Of a stretch of DNA of 64,000 nucleotides, positions 35,394-44,354 are shown piece after piece. Under the pieces are notes generated by a model. The model was not told the DNA's origin. It was given only the letters and a program-made list of their open reading frames with translations, and did not search any database. The DNA comes from Streptomyces rugosispiralis (lineage in GTDB: Bacteria > Actinomycetota > Actinomycetes > Streptomycetales > Streptomycetaceae): NCBI RefSeq assembly GCF_024505145.1, contig NZ_JANIAA010000045.1:1-64000 (forward strand), read 5' to 3'. The translations under genes and the position numbers were made by a program. Positions within the stretch are counted from its first letter, which is position 1. Each line of letters begins with the position of its first letter.

Positions 35394-35422
35394 CCGCTTG
35401 ACCGTCTGATCGAAAGACAACG

Positions 35423-36063
35423 ATGCTGAACATCGACGCCCAACAGACCATCAGCGCACCGCCGTTCCACGACCCCGTCCCCGCGTTCCGGTAAGGCTTC
35501 GTTCCCGGCCCCAACACTCCTGCCCGCCACCACCACACCGTCGACACCGACACCGACACCGGCGCCACCATCCTGCTGATGCCCGCCTGGTCCCATCGTG
35601 AGCACGGCATGTGAGCAGTCTCGTCGCCGAGGCCTACCTGGCTCCCGCGGCCGGTGAAGCCGACATCATCAGCTGTGCCACCCCTGCCACCGGGCCCGTG
35701 ATCAAGGGTGACTGGCGGGAACCCGGCTCCCATCTCGACCTCGTCGGCAGCTTTCGCCCCACCATGCGAGAGGCTGACGACCAGTGCGTATGCCGCGGCA
35801 CCATCTTCATCGACACGCCACAGGCCCCGCACGAGTCCGGTGATCTGACTCAGCCCATCGGTGCCGGACTCCTCACCCCGGACGACATCGCCGGCACCCT
35901 GCCCGACCTGTGCGCCGGCACCATCCCCGGCCGCCGTACCCAGGAAGGGATCACCGTCTTCAACGCGGTCGGCAGCGCACTCACCGACCTCACCGCCACC
36001 TCGGCGGTCCACCGCTCACCCGGTCCGTCCCCCCGGGCCCACACCTGCCAGGAGCCAACATGA
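35423..36063 (+). pseudogene. Ornithine cyclodeaminase/mu-crystallin family gene, broken
   Basis: From 35423 the DNA encodes MLNIDAQQTISAPPFHD, stops in frame at TAA 35492-35494, and continues in the same frame as GPNTPARHHHTVDT and ATILLMPAWSHREHGM before a second stop. In another frame (35611 onward) it resumes with ADIISCATPATGPVIKGDW, SHLDLVGSFRPTMREAD and ITVFNAVGSALTDL. These are the N- and C-terminal thirds of an ornithine-cyclodeaminase family dehydrogenase; the middle, including the NAD-binding core, is deleted. The 150-codon 3' frame may still be translated, and its TGA overlaps the ATG of the AtoE gene, consistent with a former operon. Confidence 0.82.
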
Positions 36064-37517
36064 TCGAGCAGAGGCCCAAAGGGGGCGACGACTCCGCACC
36101 TCAGCGACCGCCACGCGATGGATTCCTCGCCCGCGCCGCTACCCGCAGCGCGGCCGTGGCCGAACGGTGGTTCCCCAACACCCTCGTCTTCGCACTCCTG
36201 ACCGTGGCCATCGTGGCCATCGCGGCAATGAGCATCGGATCGGGCCCCGCAAAGGTCGCCTCTGTCTTCGGCGACGGCTTCTGGGACCTGATCCCCTTCA
36301 CCATGCAGATGGCCATGGTCGCCATCGGCGGTTACGTCGTGGCCACCGCCCGCCCCATCCAGCGAGTCATCACCCGCCTGGCCCAAGTCCCCGCCACAGA
36401 GCGGGGCGCCGTCGCCATGGTCGCCGCCATCAGCCTCACCTCCGCCCTGCTGAACTGGGGCTTCAGCCTCATCTTCAGCGCCCTGCTCGTCAGGCGCCTG
36501 GCCGAACGCGGCGATCTGCGCATCGACTACCGGGCCGCCTCGGCAGCCGCATACCTCGGCCTGGGCGGTAGCTGGGCGCTCGGTCTCAGCTCCTCAGCCG
36601 CTCAGCTCCAGGCCAACGCGGAGAGCCTGCCACCCTCCCTGCTGCCGATCACCGGCGTCATCCCCTTCCGGGAGACCATCTTCACCTGGCAGTCACTCAC
36701 CCTCGCGGCTGTCGTGATCGTCGTGTGCGTGTCCATCGCCTACCTCACCGCGCCACGTGGCGACAGCGTGCGCACCGCGGCCGACCTCGGCATTGACCCC
36801 AGCGACCCCGTCGAAGACGACCAGCCCCGCACCCGGCCGGGGGAGTGGCTGGAGTACAGCCCTCTGCTCACCTTCGTCGTCGTCGCCCTCGTCGCCGGAT
36901 GGGCCGTGCAGGAGTTCGCCGACAAGGACCCCATCGTCGCGATCTCCGCACTCAACACCTACAACCTGCTCTTCCTGACGCTCGGCATGCTGCTGCACTG
37001 GCGCCCGCGCCGGTTCCTCGCGGCGGTGACCAAGGCGGTTCCGGCCACGGCCGGCGTGCTCATCCAGTTCCCCTTCTACGCCGGTATCGCCGCCATCATG
37101 ACCAAGGCCACCAATGGCTCGGGCGACAGCCTGTCCCACTACCTGGCCTCAGCCTTCACCGGCGTCGGATCCTCGGCCCTCTTCCCACTGATGATGGGCG
37201 GCTACTCCATCATCCTGGGGTTCCTCATCCCCTCCGGCGGCGGGAAGTGGATCATCGAGGCGCCCTACGTCATGCAGGCCGCCAATGACCTCAATGTCAA
37301 CCTTGGCTGGACCGTCCAGGTCTACAACGCGGCTGAAGCACTCCCCAACCTCATCAACCCGTTCTGGATGCTCCCGCTGCTGGGCGTCCTCGGCCTCAAG
37401 GCCCGCGATATCGTCGGCTACACCTTCCTCTACCTCGTCGCCCTGCTGCCGATTGTGCTCGGCCTGCTCACCCTGCTGTCCACCACGCTGCCCTACCACC
37501 CGCCCGTCCAGCCCTGA
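36060..37517 (+). CDS. atoE: Short-chain fatty acid transporter, AtoE family
   Basis: A 485-residue inner-membrane carrier with about twelve hydrophobic segments. Family signatures include WFPNTLVFALLTVAIVA near the N-terminus, SLTSALLNWGFSLIFSALLV near 125, FPFYAGIAAIM and IPSGGGKWIIEAPYVMQAA near 390-405. AtoE-type proteins move acetoacetate, butyrate or similar short acids. The ATG overlaps the stop of the broken cyclodeaminase gene (ATGA) and AGGAG lies 6 nt upstream. It probably belongs with the molybdoenzyme fusion, suggesting that the enzyme handles a small carboxylate. Confidence 0.93.
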   Translation: MIEQRPKGGDDSAPQRPPRDGFLARAATRSAAVAERWFPNTLVFALLTVAIVAIAAMSIGSGPAKVASVFGDGFWDLIPFTMQMAMVAIGGYVVATARPIQRVITRLAQVPATERGAVAMVAAISLTSALLNWGFSLIFSALLVRRLAERGDLRIDYRAASAAAYLGLGGSWALGLSSSAAQLQANAESLPPSLLPITGVIPFRETIFTWQSLTLAAVVIVVCVSIAYLTAPRGDSVRTAADLGIDPSDPVEDDQPRTRPGEWLEYSPLLTFVVVALVAGWAVQEFADKDPIVAISALNTYNLLFLTLGMLLHWRPRRFLAAVTKAVPATAGVLIQFPFYAGIAAIMTKATNGSGDSLSHYLASAFTGVGSSALFPLMMGGYSIILGFLIPSGGGKWIIEAPYVMQAANDLNVNLGWTVQVYNAAEALPNLINPFWMLPLLGVLGLKARDIVGYTFLYLVALLPIVLGLLTLLSTTLPYHPPVQP

Positions 37518-37894
37518 GCCTGAGTTTCAACCTGTGCCCGGCTGTCCGGTGCCGTTTCGGCTGGGGCTCCGCAACTGCCAGGGAGCCTTTGCCTGTTGGG
37601 GGGCGGCGGACAGGTTCCGGAACACTGTTGGGACGGCCTCTCGGGTCTGGCCGGTGTTCCGGAACCTTCGGGAGTCGCGGGCGGGCTCGGCCGATCCCGT
37701 CATGTGGACGCGGACCCAGCCGCGCTGCTGAGGGGAGAGCGGTCGGCGGCCTCCTGGCCGCAGCCCTCGGTGGAACGGTCGGCCCGTACCGCGGGGTTCG
37801 CCTCCGGACTGGGGCCCGGGCCGGTCCGGCTGCGGTTCCGTCCGGCCGAACAGGAGACCCCCATGACCGGGGGTTGCTGTCCGTTCGTCCGCGC
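37518..37894. other. Intergenic region between convergent genes
   Basis: About 380 bp between the AtoE and MFS stops. Apart from the inverted repeat at 37613-37666, no gene or known element was seen; short open frames here lack family features. Confidence 0.6.
37613..37666. repeat. Perfect 13-bp inverted repeat, each arm containing TTCCGGAA
   Basis: GGTTCCGGAACAC (37613-37625) and GTGTTCCGGAACC (37654-37666) are exact inverted copies with a 28-bp spacer. Each arm contains the self-complementary GGTTCCGGAACC-like core. Between convergent genes this may act as a bidirectional terminator stem, or as two protein-binding sites 41 bp apart. Confidence 0.65.
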
Positions 37895-39085
37895 TCATGT
37901 GTTCACGGGGAAGGCCGTGCGTCGGCCGAAGCCGACGACGAGCGCGATGAGGGCGAGGACGATCAGTACTGCCGGAAGCGTTCGGGCGCCAAGACCGTCG
38001 ACGACGACCGCCCCGAGGGCTCCACCGCCGAAGATCGCGGCGTTGAAGGCGGTCGTGAGCATCGCGTTCGCTATATCGGCGTTCTCACCGGCTGCCGCGC
38101 TCATGGCTGTTTGCAGGTGGGTTGCCGCGCCACCGAAGGCGACTCCCCACAGAGCGATGGCGAGGAGTGCGCAGGAGAGAGAACCCTGGGCGGCCAGGAG
38201 AATCGCCCCGGCGACGGCGAAGAGTGCCACGCTCACCAGCGTGAGCCTGCGCAGAGCACGGTCGATGAACAGGCCGGTGATCCAGATCCCGATGAGAGCG
38301 GCGACGCCGAAGGCGACCAGCGCGAGGTCCGGGCGGAGCGGGAGGTGCGACTCCCGCAGGTAGGGGGCGATGTAGGTGTAGAGAAGGTTGTGGGCGAGCA
38401 TCCACGTGAAGACGACCACCAGGATGGTGGGCACCCCGGGAAATGCGAACACTCGCCGGAGTGGCATCCGCGTCTGTGCGCGCTGTCCCGGGGCGTCGGG
38501 CACTACGGCGCGGACAGCGATCATGATCAACGCCGCCAGCAGTGACATCGCGGCGAAAGACCATCGCCAGCCGAGTGTGCTGCCGAGCCATGCCCCCAGA
38601 GGCGTCCCGACGGACAGTGCCACCGGGGTTCCGGCCATGGCGACGGCCAGGGCCCGCCCGGCGTGCTCGGGTGCCGCGATGCGGCGTGCGTAACCGGCGA
38701 GCATGCCCCACAGCAGGCCGGAGAAGGCTCCCGCGACGAAGCGGGCTGCCAGGGCGAGGGTGAGGGAGGGCGCCAGGGCGGTGACGGCGTTCGTCGCCAG
38801 GAATCCCCCGAGGCCGGCCAGGAGAAGGCCCCGCCGCCGCAACTCGCGGGTCAGCGCGGCCGCGGGGATCGCCGCGAGCACCGTGCCGAGCGCATAGGCG
38901 CTGACCAACTGGCCCGCGCCGCCCTCGGAGACCTGGAGTCCCGATGCCAGCTGAGGCAGCAGACCGGCCGGCAGCGTCTCAGTCATGATCACGAGGAATC
39001 CGGTGCAGGCCATCATGGCCAGTGCCGGCACGGGAAGGCCTTGTCGGGCATGGGTGGGGGGCGGGGCAAGAGGTGTGGTGGCCAC
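37895..39085 (-). CDS. MFS drug-efflux transporter, DHA1 type
   Basis: A 396-residue transporter with twelve predicted helices. GFLVIMTETLPAGLLPQLASG at helix 1, TRELRRRGLLLAGLGGF (motif A region) and AGTPVALSVGTPLGAWLGST (motif C, drug/H+ antiporters) place it with chloramphenicol- and sugar-efflux relatives. Its upstream region contains ATTGATCGATCTCAT and, divergently, a decayed TetR gene. It may now be expressed without its cognate repressor. Confidence 0.92.
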   Translation of the reverse strand: MATTPLAPPPTHARQGLPVPALAMMACTGFLVIMTETLPAGLLPQLASGLQVSEGGAGQLVSAYALGTVLAAIPAAALTRELRRRGLLLAGLGGFLATNAVTALAPSLTLALAARFVAGAFSGLLWGMLAGYARRIAAPEHAGRALAVAMAGTPVALSVGTPLGAWLGSTLGWRWSFAAMSLLAALIMIAVRAVVPDAPGQRAQTRMPLRRVFAFPGVPTILVVVFTWMLAHNLLYTYIAPYLRESHLPLRPDLALVAFGVAALIGIWITGLFIDRALRRLTLVSVALFAVAGAILLAAQGSLSCALLAIALWGVAFGGAATHLQTAMSAAAGENADIANAMLTTAFNAAIFGGGALGAVVVDGLGARTLPAVLIVLALIALVVGFGRRTAFPVNT

Positions 39086-39109
39086 GGGGGACGTCTCCTC
39101 GATATTTAT

Positions 39110-39126
39110 GGATTGATCGATCTCAT
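39110..39126. promoter_or_regulatory. TGATCGAT-centred operator candidate between MFS and broken TetR genes
   Basis: GGATTGATCGATCTCAT contains the palindrome TGATCGAT at 39114-39121, in an A/T-rich stretch 25-41 bp upstream of the MFS start. The same core with the same trailing TCAT occurs at 44278-44285 in the second TetR/MFS pair. Confidence 0.5.
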
Positions 39127-39199
39127 ATTGACACCGGCGGCTCGCCGGGTCAAAAGTGGATCGTTCAATCCGTATTTCTGGGGGTGCTCAGCGCCACCC

Positions 39200-39530
39200 G
39201 TCGGCCGTCCCCGCACTTTCGATGAGCCTGTCGTCCTCGAAGCGGCCATGCCGCTCTTCTGGTGTCAGGGCTGCGAAGCCACGTCGCTCGCACAACTCCA
39301 CGAGGCGACAGGGCTGTCCTCCGCGAGCCGCTACGGCGCCTACGGCTCCAAGGGAAACTGTTCAGGCGCGCCGTGGAGCATTACATCGCCGGACCGGGCA
39401 GCGTCACCGACGTCATCGCGGACGAAGCACTGAGCCCCCGGGAAGCGAAGTCGTCGCTTCGCGCCGCGCGACCGACCGTGCGCACATCGCCCCGACTGTC
39501 ACCGACGCGGTCGCAAGAAGCCGACCACCG
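39200..39530 (+). pseudogene. TetR-family regulator, frameshifted and without start codon
   Basis: The reading GRPRTFDEPVVLEAAMPLFW, QGCEATSLAQLHEATGLSSA and YGAYGSKG is a TetR DNA-binding domain (normally starting M/V-GRPR). The start codon position reads GTC. After SKG, about 39350, the sense continues in another frame as KLFRRAVEHYIAGPGSVTDV and IADEALSPREA. A one-base loss therefore separates the halves, and the ligand-binding domain decays after about 39530. It is the former partner of the divergent MFS gene. Confidence 0.8.
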
Positions 39531-39744
39531 TGCGCCGACCACCAAAACGTGCCGCTCCTGAAGAGATCACTCCACCGGGCCACCACCGGACCGCTCTTCT
39601 TCGCCCCACTGGTGGCGCGGTCAATGACGCCGCCGCGTTCCCACCGCTCATATGCTGCCTCTCACGCGTCTTATGCGCTCACCGGAGTCGCCTTTACCAC
39701 TCCGCGCACCGCGTTCGATCGGCACTCGTCGGGCCCGCGCGGCC

Positions 39745-40496
39745 TCACATCCGGGATCTCAGAACGTCGACCTCACAGCCCGGTGCGGACGGGTCGAAGC
39801 CGTGCTCGATCAGCCAGCGAACCGCCAGCAGGCTTCGCAACGACCACCACGCGTGGATCACGTCGAGGTCGATGTCGGTGCCATAGCCGGCGATGACGTC
39901 GTCGAGGTGCTCCTGGTGTCCGAGCGTGAAGGTGGCGAGGTCGTACAGGGCATCACCCTGGCCCGCCTCGGACCAGTCGATGATGCCGGTGACCTCGTCG
40001 CCGTCGACGAAGACGTGCGCGATCTGCAGGTCGCCGTGTGTGAACGCGGGAGTCCACGGCCGGAGCGCGGCCTCGGCGACCTGGCGGTTGCGGGTGACCA
40101 GGTCGGCGGGCAGGACGCCGTTCGTCACGAGCAACTCGCACTCGTCGTCGAGTTCCGCCGCCAGCGCGACGATGCTCCGCCCGGCCCGGCCCGGCCGGGC
40201 CGGGGCGGCAGCGGCGCGTCGTGCAGCTTCCGGATGGCGGCGCCCGCCGCGGCCCACGCCGCCGGCGACCCGGTCGACGGCCCGCCGAGGCGCCCGAGCG
40301 TCGTCCCCGGGACCGCGGCGATCGCGAGTACGGGCGGCTTACGCCACAGGACCTCCGGGGTCGGGACCGGCGCGAGGGACATCGCCTCGACCTCGACGTC
40401 GATGCGCGCCTGATCGGAGTCCACCTTCAGGAACACGTCGCCGACGCGCAGAGTCGCACGCTCGGAATGGGCGACGACGACTTTGACCTCATCCAT
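39745..40496 (-). pseudogene. Aminoglycoside/macrolide phosphotransferase-like gene with a frameshift
   Basis: Read leftward from ATG 40496: LRVGDVFLKVDSDQARIDVE (nucleotide-binding Lys), PVPTPEVLWRKPPVLAIAAV and GAAIRKLHDAPLPPRPGRAG. The sense then moves to another frame with SIVALAAELDDECELLVTNG, FTHGDLQIAHVFVDGDEVTG and IIDWSEAGQGDALYDLATF. HGD and IDW are the catalytic and metal-binding motifs of APH kinases. The shift falls in a run of CCCGG repeats near 40180-40206, where a one-base error in sequencing or replication is plausible. If corrected, a full protein of about 250 residues results. Its substrate, an antibiotic or a metabolite, is unknown. Confidence 0.82.
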
Positions 40497-40811
40497 GGGC
40501 GACCAGTATCCCGGGGGTGATCGCCGACGTCGCCAGGTTTCTCGCGTGCGATTACGCGGCTGAACGCGCCCGCTACCCGGCGGCCTCGTGCACGACACGA
40601 CCTCTGACGAGGTCAAGCCCACCACTTTTGTCAGGAGTCGTACTGGTACGAGAGCCGGACACGCTCCAGGTCCGCGTGAGGTGGACCCGGACGCTCGAGG
40701 TGAGTCGACGCGGCCGTAAGGAAGGGCTCGCGTAGGTCCACACCAGCGGGGGAGACGGCTCTGCGCTCGGCGTCGGTGAGGCGGTCGGCTCATTGACGCC
40801 TCGACTCACCA
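40497..40811. other. Stretch without a recognisable gene
   Basis: About 315 bp upstream of the phosphotransferase-like gene. Short open frames exist on both strands but none shows a family signature, and no clear repeat was seen. Confidence 0.5.
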
Positions 40812-40920
40812 TCGCGCACAAGGCGGTCCGGCCCGGAGCCATGGGTGGGGGCTCCGGGCCGGATCTCCCTCGACTGTACGGGCCTGCGGCTATGTGCCCT
40901 CGCCGTCGTCGGTCTCACGA
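40812..40920 (-). mobile_element. Terminal remnant of a Tn3-like transposase gene with downstream hairpin, copy 1
   Basis: TCGCGCACAAGGCGGTCCGG (40812-40831) is identical to 61110-61129, and similarity continues for about 90 bp through an inverted repeat (GGTCCGGCCCGGAGCC with GGCTCCGGGCCGGATC, 40825-40865) to a leftward open frame ending in an acidic tail, DDGEGT, with stop 40890-40892. At the other copy the same position holds the acidic end DDGDDE of a Tn3-type transposase. The pair are probably ends of related elements. Confidence 0.5.
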
Positions 40921-41160
40921 AGAGACCGGTCTGCCCGCCATCGTCGAGAAGACGCTGTGGCTGCGCGAGTACATCGGCGTCGACCACGAACACGCCGACA
41001 CCGAGGCCGGCCCACATCGCATCGAAGCGATCTTCCACTGCACCCCCGAAGGCGACCCCCGGCCAGCGGCCTCACCCCCTTTCCCGGCACCCACCGGGCC
41101 CCGGCACCCCGACTTCTGGAGCCTGACCCGGAGGCCAGGCCGACGGTGAGTTCCTGTTCC
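40905..41160 (+). pseudogene. Nudix hydrolase remnant
   Basis: Read rightward, HEETGLPAIVEKTLWLREYI followed by DHEHADTEAGPHRIEAIFHC is the C-terminal half of a Nudix box (normally REL-x-EETG) and the segment after it in actinobacterial Nudix proteins. The N-terminal half of the box is missing, where the transposase-like end adjoins, and the frame breaks after CTPEGDP. It was probably truncated by the neighbouring mobile sequence. Confidence 0.65.
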
Positions 41161-41161
41161 T

Positions 41162-41425
41162 TCACGAACTGGCCGCCCCGATGGCCACGCCACCGTCCAC
41201 GGCATCCGAGGCCCCACGCCGGACCACCTCCTCCGCCCATCCAGCGGCAGTCCGCTGCTGCTGGGCCGAGAACTCGCAGCCTTCGGCGACCCGCTGCCGG
41301 AAGGATTCCAAGATCTCGTCGGCCCGGTAGGCGGTCGCCCGCGAGATGCCCGGCTCGCGGGCCAGGGAGGCGATGGTGGGCCTGCCGTCGCTGTGCTGGG
41401 GGGCGCCGCCCAAGAGATGGTCCAT
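41162..41425 (-). pseudogene. Helix-turn-helix fragment, possibly of a mobile-element protein
   Basis: About 87 codons encode MDHLLGGAPQHSDGRPTIAS, LAREPGISRATAYRADEILE and SFRQRVAEGCEF. The middle is a helix-turn-helix like those beginning small Streptomyces DNA-binding proteins that sit next to tyrosine recombinase genes. It could be a small intact gene, but the open frame continues upstream without a clear start, and a coiled-coil tail expected in relatives is missing. A recombinase-like fragment on the same strand lies at 42150-42330. Confidence 0.35.
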
Positions 41426-41542
41426 GGCCTCGATCAGTGGCCGGTTCGCGGTGTGGACGGCCCCAGCCGTCGGCTGATGTTTCCTGGGCACCGGGCAAAA
41501 CTCACGCGACCGCTGTCGGCAGGTGATGCGAGACTCGGGCCC

Positions 41543-42136
41543 ATGAAGCCCAATGATCCTAAAGACGACCTGCACCGCTACCTCAAAGCGGCCCGCGAAG
41601 CCGTCATCTGGAAGCTGGATGGATTGTCCGAGTACGACATCCGCCGCCCCCTGACGCCGACTGGCACCAACCTCCTCGGCCTCGTCAAGCACCTCGCCAG
41701 CGTCGAGTTCGGGTACTTCGGCCCGACCTTCGACCGCCCGCACAACGAAGCGCTTCCCTGGCACGAGGAGGGAGCCGAGGCCAACTCGGACATGTGGGCG
41801 ACCACCGACGAGTCGCGTGAGGATGTTCTCAGCCTCTACCACCGCGCCTGGGCGCACGCGGACGCGACGATCGAGGCGCTGCCGCTCGACGCGATGGGCC
41901 ACGTCGCATGGTGGGGCGACAGCGGAGACGTGACGCTTCAGCGAATCATGCTGCACATGACGGCCGAGACGAACCGGCACGCCGGCCACGCCGACATCGT
42001 CCGCGAGCTGATCGACGGCAAGGTCGGGATGCGGGAGGGCAACAGCAACATGGATGGCGGCGACGAGGCGTGGTACCAGGATTACTGGAACCGACTCGAG
42101 GCGTCCGCCAAGGAGGCTCAGGCCAAGCAGAGCTGA
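41543..42136 (+). CDS. DinB/DUF664 family protein
   Basis: A 197-residue four-helix-bundle protein. Metal-binding His appear in GLVKHLASVEFGYFG (near residue 50) and in MLHMTAETNRHAGHADIVRE (near 140-157), the triad of DUF664/mycothiol-dependent DinB enzymes of actinobacteria. Members include maleylpyruvate isomerases and thiol transferases; the reaction here is unknown. The start follows a weak ribosome-binding region. It stands alone among gene remnants but itself is complete. Confidence 0.88.
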   Translation: MKPNDPKDDLHRYLKAAREAVIWKLDGLSEYDIRRPLTPTGTNLLGLVKHLASVEFGYFGPTFDRPHNEALPWHEEGAEANSDMWATTDESREDVLSLYHRAWAHADATIEALPLDAMGHVAWWGDSGDVTLQRIMLHMTAETNRHAGHADIVRELIDGKVGMREGNSNMDGGDEAWYQDYWNRLEASAKEAQAKQS

Positions 42137-42149
42137 AGTCGTTCGTGCG

Positions 42150-42330
42150 AGGGCCGTGGTCAGTGGTGCAGGGAGGACGATGGGTGAGCTGCCGAACGTG
42201 GTCGTGACGGTGTCGCCGTCGACGTGGACGTCATTGACGGTGAGTTGGCTGACGGTGGGGACCTTCTGTGCGTAGAGGATCAGCCGCAGTCCGGCGACGC
42301 CGGCCGCCGAAGTCGGGCCCCCGCCTCTCC
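42150..42330 (-). pseudogene. Tyrosine-recombinase-like fragment, copy 1
   Basis: Read leftward: GVAGLRLILYAQKVPTVSQL, TVNDVHVDGDTVTTTFGSSP and IVLPAPLTT. This LLYAQ ... L-T-V-D-D-V-H pattern is seen in Streptomyces integrase-like proteins just before the catalytic part, and a second related fragment lies at 62600-62915. There is no catalytic R-H-R-Y region, so it is a remnant. Confidence 0.5.
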
Positions 42331-42486
42331 GCTTGACGGTCAGGCTCACCCGTCACCGTTCGAATCCCGATACGCCAACGAGGACTCCGTGTTCACTCGA
42401 CGAACCCAGGACGATGAGCTGGCTTTCGACGCGCCCACGTCCGCGTGCCGCGTGCGTGGCGAAGATTGCACTCAGCGAGGGCGGGC

Positions 42487-43101
42487 CGCCGTGGCCACCG
42501 CGCTGTGTGCTGTCATCTGGGGCACCCTGGGGCCGGTTACCGCCAGGTTTCCGGTCGGTCCTTCCACATCGCCGAACTGCGGCCTGGGCCGTCGCAACCG
42601 CCATTGCCATCACAGGCATAGTCCCTCGTAGCGCTTCCCGGTGAGCACACCACCTTCAGCCTGCCGGGGGCCGCGCTGGCTCTTCTCGCAGCCCTTCTCT
42701 ACGCGGGGCAGGCGAGCGCTCTGCAGATTGTCGCCGGGCGGCATGGCGCCGTCACCGCCACCGCCACCTCCTTCGGCGTCGGCGCGTTCCTTCTCATCCC
42801 CTGGCTGCCCAGTGGCCTGGCGTGGGCCGGTGGAGACCTTCGCGCCGGGATCAGCGTCCTGTACATCGGTGCGGTCACCACCGCCGTGGGCTACCTGCTG
42901 TTCACTTACGGCATCCATCACCTCGGTGCGCCCACCGCCGTCACCATCTCCCTGCTGGACCCCGCTGCCGCCGCTGTCATCGCCGCCGCCTGGCTCGACC
43001 AGACCCTCACACCCATCCGCTGGTTCGGCCTTGCCGTCGTTCTCATCGGCCTCGCCGTGATGACACGGCCCCGTCGCCCCTCCGTCCCGGCGCACTGGTG
43101 A
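42487..43101 (+). pseudogene. EamA/DMT-type exporter remnant
   Basis: AVATALCAVIWGTLGPVTAR near 42490 is the first helix of an EamA transporter; the frame then degenerates. From about 42646 another frame gives LPGAALALLAALLYAGQASA, GVGAFLLIPWLPSGLAWAGG, GAVTTAVGYLLFTYGIHHLG and LDPAAAAVIAAAWLDQTLTP, ending at 43101. This is the complete second half. The middle of the first half is lost, so the gene is broken, although the 3' frame remains open. Confidence 0.75.
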
Positions 43102-43625
43102 GCGGGAGCTGGTGCTGCTCCCGGCAGGGACCCACGAGACGCACTGCGACGCGGGCCGGGCCGTTGGCCGGCCCGAGCCCGGTCTCTTTGAGACCAGCAG
43201 TTCTGTCGCCACCCCGGACACATCACGGTTCACACCGGAAGCCCTCCGGGCCGGTCGACCGATAGTGGATACGGTGAAGGACGTTGCTCCCGCGGAAGTC
43301 GGGGAGATCGACGCGCGCTGGGAACTGCCAGGGCCCTTGACGCGCTCGACCGACTTCATCACGGGTCGGTGTGAATGCCGCAGATCTTTCGTCAGGCGGT
43401 CGCGTTGCCCGCCAGGGACTGGGTGCGCACGACTTGCGAACACCTCCACGGATGGCTTAGAGGTCGTTGCATTTGGCGACGGGAGGGCTGCGCGGGCGTC
43501 GCGTTCAGAAAGAGGGGCTTCGGTCCCGCCGGCTCGCTCCGCGCCAGTGGGCCCAAGGCGGCAGTGAAGGGGAGGCTTGCATGCATGTATTGCATCGACC
43601 GATCTAAAACGGCTAGGGTGACATC
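43102..43625. other. Intergenic stretch without a recognisable gene
   Basis: About 520 bp before a TetR gene. Open frames on both strands carry no recognisable domain. The last 60 bp are A/T-richer (around GCATGCATGTATTGCATCGA) and probably hold the TetR promoter and operator. Confidence 0.5.
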
Positions 43626-44222
43626 ATGGCCCGACCGCGGATGTTCGACGAGGAGCGGGCCCTGGACGCGGCGATGCGCACGTTCTGGGAGAAAGGCTAC
43701 GAGGCCACTTCCACCCAGGACCTGTGCGAAGCCACCGGACTGGGGCGCAGCAGCATCTACAACACGTTCAAGAGCAAGCACGACCTGTTCGAGCGTGCGC
43801 TGGCCCACTACATCGATACCATGGCCACCGCCCAGCTGGCCGCCCTGGAGGACACTCGACACAGCGCCGCCGACCGCATCCGAGCCCTGTTCGCCATGGT
43901 CGTCGACGGCGAGACCGAGCACCGGGCCGGCGGCCGCAGTCTGGGCTGCCTGACCGTGAACACCACGGTCGAACTGGCCGCTCGCGACAGCCGGGCGGCG
44001 GGGATGCTGGAGCGCGACACCGCCCGCAGACTCGCGGTGCTGCGCGCGGTGATCGACGAAGGCCGCCGGGACGGCAGCATCACCTCCCAGCGGGACGCCG
44101 GAGCACTCGCCCGCTTCATCAACGCGGCGATCGGCGGCATGCGCATCTCAAGCCAGGGCGGCGCCGACCGGACCGCGCTGGAGTCGATCGCCGAGGTCGC
44201 CCTCGACGCACTGACCCACTGA
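43626..44222 (+). CDS. TetR-family regulator of the adjacent MFS exporter
   Basis: A 198-residue regulator. MARPRMFDEERALDAAMRTF and ATGLGRSSIYNTFKSKHDLF form the DNA-binding domain; the C-terminal half has GGRSLGCLTVNTTVELAARD, a TetR ligand-domain feature of the AcrR/YcdC-like group. It is transcribed in the same direction as an MFS gene 132 bp downstream and probably represses it. It is related to the broken TetR gene at 39200 (both begin with R-P-R-x-F-D-E). Confidence 0.93.
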   Translation: MARPRMFDEERALDAAMRTFWEKGYEATSTQDLCEATGLGRSSIYNTFKSKHDLFERALAHYIDTMATAQLAALEDTRHSAADRIRALFAMVVDGETEHRAGGRSLGCLTVNTTVELAARDSRAAGMLERDTARRLAVLRAVIDEGRRDGSITSQRDAGALARFINAAIGGMRISSQGGADRTALESIAEVALDALTH

Positions 44223-44277
44223 CCCGCTGACCCACGCTCCGCCCAGGGCGGTGCTTGCCCATGCCCAAGTTTTGAAC

Positions 44278-44285
44278 TGATCGAT
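44278..44285. promoter_or_regulatory. TGATCGAT operator candidate upstream of MFS gene
   Basis: The palindrome TGATCGAT within AACTGATCGATTCAT lies 70 bp upstream of the MFS start and repeats the core found at 39114. Confidence 0.45.
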
Positions 44286-44354
44286 TCATAACCCTTCATC
44301 ATCACGCCACCCGGCTCCCACGCCGGTGGCGGCGTCCCCAAAGGAGACCGAACC

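Noticed and set aside
42610..43449. A 279-codon minus-strand frame
   Set aside because: It is mostly antisense to the EamA remnant, with a composition typical of shadow frames.
43102..43625. Open frames suggesting a gene between the EamA remnant and the TetR gene
   Set aside because: No domain or start signal was found on either strand.
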